DNA of 64,000 bases, taken from Umbelopsis isabellina (lineage: Eukaryota > Mucoromycota > Umbelopsidomycetes > Umbelopsidales > Umbelopsidaceae). This document shows, in pieces, positions 60,460 to 64,000 of this stretch. The stretch lies in assembly GCA_016758905.1 (NCBI GenBank), contig JAEPQZ010000004.1:1601569-1665568 (forward strand), written 5' to 3'. Every line of letters begins with the position of its first letter. The first letter of the stretch is position 1. The notes below the pieces were generated by a model, which was given only the letters and a program-made list of their open reading frames with translations, was not told the origin of the DNA and made no database searches. Both the position numbers and the translations under genes were made by a program.

Positions 60460-60960
60460 GGCATACAGCAGCAAGGTAGCTCAAACAAACCATCACACAG
60501 TTCCGAAACACTTTGACCACATGTTTTCAGGGAGAAAAGGGAACTACCAACACAGAATTGAATTGAATTGAATTGAAAGAAATGAAAAAGTGAATTGAAT
60601 TGAAATGCCTCAAGGGTATGAATGGGAAACGATATAAATGGGGATTTGGACGGATTCGCATACAGTAGCTAGGTGACTCAAACAAGCCATCATATAGCTC
60701 CAAACACTTTGACCACATGCTTCTCAGGGAGAAAAGGCTACTACAACACAGAACTAAACTAAATGAATGAAGTAGTCAATTGAACGAAGATTGAAATGAT
60801 TTGAAATGCTATGAATGACGTGAATGGGACACGATTTGAATGGAGAATTGAATGAATTCGCATACTGTAGCTTGGTGGCTCTATAAACCATCACACCTCC
60901 AAACACTTTGACCACATGCTTTTCAAAAAGAAAGTGGTTACTATACCACAGTGGGTAAGG
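60460..60960 (+). repeat. Three-unit tandem repeat, 196-199 bp period
   Basis: Units are anchored by CTTTGACCACATG at 60511, 60707 and 60906. Each is preceded by GCATAC(A/T)G(C/T)AGC and CCATCA, and followed by (A/T)CAGGGAGAAAAGG or a diverged form. Between units lies sequence built on GAATTGAAT words, which continues to about 61.2 kb. Confidence 0.85.
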
Positions 60961-61358
60961 TATACGAATTGAATGGGTTGATTGAATGATGCGTGCACTG
61001 AATGAAGTGAACGAAGTACGTGTATAGAATGAATTGAACGAGTGGCTTGTATCGACTGAATGAAAGGCGTGTATTGAATGAATTTGATTGAATGGTATAC
61101 AATGCCTGACTTGATTGAATTTGGCTAAGAATATAAACGAATGATTGAAAGATTTTATTTCCTAATTGAAGCTGATATCTTAAGACGTAATTGAACAAAG
61201 AAATGAAAAGACGGATGGAAGGCACTGGATTGTAGTCTAAATTTCAACCAGTCTAACTGTTAGAGTCCATGTGGAAACATGTCAGCAATATATCTACATC
61301 AAAGGCTGTCATGGCGCAGCCTCTCCATCAGATCCCATAAAAGTACTCACCGGAGCCT

Positions 61359-61466
61359 GTGGCAAGTTCTACATGGACAAATACAAAAAACTGGGCAGAT
61401 ACAACCAGCGATACCATTACAAGGACATAGTTGCGAGCGCAAGCCCTTGCAACGACTGCAATTGCA
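61359..61466 (-). other. 11-cysteine module (copy B)
   Basis: A minus-strand 36-codon stretch has exactly the cysteine spacing and length of copy A at 55822, with LCPC, CIC and CRTCH shared. It too is followed by a gtgagt donor 8 nt downstream. Upstream on the minus strand, coding-like but broken sequence (61.54-61.80 kb, for example ALSDTEIPYRRQ) may be the matching recombinase C-terminus. It is likely the tail of a second, inverted and more decayed copy. Confidence 0.65.
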
Positions 61467-61541
61467 ACTCTGGTCCATATTGGCCGCAGTTGCATTTGTA
61501 GCTCGGTTTGGACACTGGTAACTTGTCTGACTGATCGACAT

Positions 61542-63817
61542 TTCTGCTTACCATAAGGTTTGAAAAAGATTGTGTCCGGAAGTCAATCATGATTGGTCCA
61601 TGCCGCGCGCAAAACGGGATTCAGTAGGAGCACTATGGGGTAGCGTAGTGGAAGAATAGAAGATATGTTTGTCTGCGATACGGAATTTCGGTGTCTGAAA
61701 GGGCCCTGGTCAATGCCATGGTTGCATCGCAAAATGGAGTTTGGCATTATAGTTGATAGGCCATGAACAGCTGCTTGCAGAACAGCTGTATGATGCAAGC
61801 CTCCCAGATAGTGTGGGCCAGCTGGATGTCAACAGCATCTAGCAACGTCGTTTCCTCATCGGTGTTATGCGAGTTGCAAAGTGTAAGTTAGGAGCCACAT
61901 CAAATCAGTACCGGTACTCCTTGACGTTACTACTGAGTTTCCTGTAGTGGAGACAATGAAAAATTGACCATATAAAACAAAATTCTCTCCTGCAAACCGT
62001 TGGCCGCTTGTAACGAGGTGCTTGAAAACGGGTTCCCGATGGTCGATGGTAGTGAAAAGCACTATACATGTATATATCAGCTGCTTTATGATTAAAGAAA
62101 GGTACTAACTAGCGCGAAGATATTGGAAATGTCAAGAGACATGCTTCTTCGGAGTCTGGCTTTGATGTAGTTGAGTGTTGGCCGACTAATTCATAGTATC
62201 AGTCGGAACGTCAACTTCTGCAAAATCATCCCATTCAACACCGTATACACTTGATTCAGTAAATATATTTGAACCAGGTCCAAATTTCAAAATATAAACT
62301 AAAGTGGGGCTGCACATCAGCAACGAAATACTCTGGTACCGTCTTTGAAAACTCACGAATTGTTATACTATTACAAACGCTTTTTAGAGCATCTACAAGC
62401 ATTGACACTCACAGAATTTAAGTAAGACTTGCAGCAACAAAGTGTTTTTGAGGTGCAGGTCAAGAAAGCGCTAAACGAGATGCAAACGCAACTTTTAAGG
62501 CTGGAATTCGTGAATTTAAATGCAATATCAGAACTTGACATTGATTGGTCGCCTGTTATATGAAGTGGAGCTTTCAAACGTGGCATATGCAATATTTAAT
62601 TACTTTAACAAAGTAGGCATTCTTTTGCTATCAATGTCCTTAACGAATAAATGAATCTAACTCTATTTTCCAGGAGAAATACAAGTCGAGACTTGAGAAT
62701 TAAACATATGAAATTGGATTGGGATGGCAGTGATGTTTAGAAGCGTTAGTATAACGACGTCAGCACAATTAGAAAGGGAACGGTCCTTTCGAGATAGATA
62801 CTACAATATATATCATAAGTAATAAGCAAGTATGATGAAAAGTTACCAAGCCGTATTTGGTTGGGTGATGTGATTGACAAACTGATAAACCAATCAAATG
62901 AATAAAATGCGATGTTGTCATCTAGAGAAGAATACACATGACGACTTTACGTTGTCTTTAACCATAGCAAGGATAGAAGCAGTGGAAAGCTCAAAATATA
63001 GCAAAACAGTCGTTAATCCGCCAATAAAAAAGAATCTATGGAGAGGTTAGGCTTGTAACACAAGATTAAGAAAAGGTTGATAAGAGCGGATAACTAAGCA
63101 AAGCGATTATTACCAAACCGAAAAGAAAGAGTTATGAGAGAACAGAAATTTGCGCTGAGCGAGTGGACTCAAATATTCTTTTTTGCAAATATCTATGCCT
63201 CACGACGTCTTTCTAAATTCGGCTATCAGACTGCCTCGCTGAAGTTTCTACTCTATTATGACCATGCTGTGCTCCACGGAGGTAAGAGAGTATTTATAAA
63301 CAATAAAATAAATGGTTATGAAAGGCGTAAAAGTTGATACATTTATATTTAGGTATAAAAAGTAGATATAAACTAAATATTGAATATTATAACATAAAAT
63401 CGATTACAAACGGAAGGCATAGCATTAGAAAAAAAAGATACAGAGTACAATAATATAAGACCAAGACATCAGAATAACACATATAAGATGAACCAATAAA
63501 CAGAAAAAATAAGTTATGGAACACAAGGAAGACAAGACAGAGCATACGACAAAGAAACAAACAAAAGATTAAACAAATATAAATATAAGAAACAGGAGTT
63601 AACATATAAATTATAAAATATAAAATTTAGACTTTAAGTTATAATTGGTATAACGGCAGATTTTAGCGAATTTAGGATTGAGAACAAAAGAGTTAGAACT
63701 TCGGGTATAAAAATCCAAGCATTAAGATTTAGAATTTTTCTGTCGAAATATATTTTCCTAGAAAATTCATTCAGGCCATGGGACTTGCAAAGATGAGCGT
63801 ACAAATGTGTTAGCAAG
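61542..63817. other. AT-rich region without genes
   Basis: Apart from the possible relic adjoining copy B, no gene or RNA is seen. From about 63.3 kb the sequence is very A/T-rich. Confidence 0.5.
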
Positions 63818-64000
63818 CTGGCAGAGCTACGGGCTGGCAGAGCTACGGGCTGGCAGAGCCATCACACTAACGGCTGGCAGAGCCGTCCGAAGGGCGGGTG
63901 CCAGGTGAAGTCAGGCTGGAGACACTTCATATAGGCACCGAATGGGGGGGTTACTGACTGGCAGAGCCGTCCGAAGGGCGGGTGCCAGGTGAAGTCAGGC
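63818..64000 (+). repeat. GC-rich tandem repeat running off the right edge
   Basis: CTGGCAGAGC occurs at 63818, 63834, 63850, 63874 and 63958. A 43 bp segment at 63874-63916 is repeated exactly at 63958-64000, an 84 bp period. The window ends inside the repeat, so the array probably continues. Confidence 0.85.

Noticed and set aside
61271-61521. Plus-strand frames over cysteine module B
   Set aside because: The minus strand encodes the cysteine pattern shared with copy A. The plus-strand frames are its shadow.
1-64000. tRNA genes, 5S rRNA and CRISPR arrays
   Set aside because: I looked for GGTTCRANTCC-type B boxes, 5S internal promoters and spaced identical repeats and saw none that fit. 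A tRNAscan or Infernal run would be decisive.

Overview
This is nuclear DNA of a filamentous fungus, most likely an early-diverging one (Mucoromycota, probably Mucorales). The evidence is dense protein genes cut by many 50-90 nt GT-AG introns, typical fungal families (high-affinity iron permease, ferric reductase, large-subunit catalase, dolichol kinase, PDAT), and families more usual in Mucoromycota and animals than in Dikarya (a spectrin-repeat/GAS2 protein and a taspase). The lineage call is inference from gene content and intron style. No species is claimed.

Layout. Positions 1-40.9 kb are an ordinary gene-dense block. In order they hold: a giant spectrin/GAS2 cytoskeletal linker cut by the left edge; FTR1 iron permease; a SWIM zinc-finger protein and an unrecognised 7-exon gene (both minus strand); a Ser/Thr-rich single-pass membrane protein; a taspase; dolichol kinase; a large tail-hydrophobic protein; a METTL21-type methyltransferase sharing a 77 bp promoter gap with an OTU deubiquitinase; an amino-acid transporter; a homeodomain factor; PDAT; a large-subunit catalase; and a ferric reductase. 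Exon joins were worked out by hand. In every multi-exon gene reported as intact that begins and ends inside the window, the exon lengths sum to a multiple of three.

From about 41 kb the sequence becomes gene-poor, and the only clear intact protein gene is a kelch-repeat membrane protein at 44.4-46.4 kb. The rest is degenerate coding sequence and repeats. It includes a TnpB/Fanzor-like zinc-ribbon remnant (48.0 kb), a frameshifted unknown gene (50.5-51.8 kb) and a decayed multi-exon gene at 53.0-56.0 kb. That last gene carries a recognisable serine-recombinase (resolvase) catalytic domain, further resolvase-like segments and an 11-cysteine C-terminal module. A second copy of the cysteine module with identical spacing lies inverted at 61.4 kb. 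A U6 snRNA gene is at 57.8 kb. A 37-39 bp minisatellite, a ~197 bp tandem repeat and an 84 bp-period repeat running off the right edge complete the region.

Functional links. FTR1 and the ferric reductase are both parts of reductive iron uptake, and both promoters carry the same ATCTGATATTG motif, which resembles the site of fungal iron-responsive GATA repressors. The recombinase-like family with its cysteine module is the best candidate here for an undescribed mobile system.
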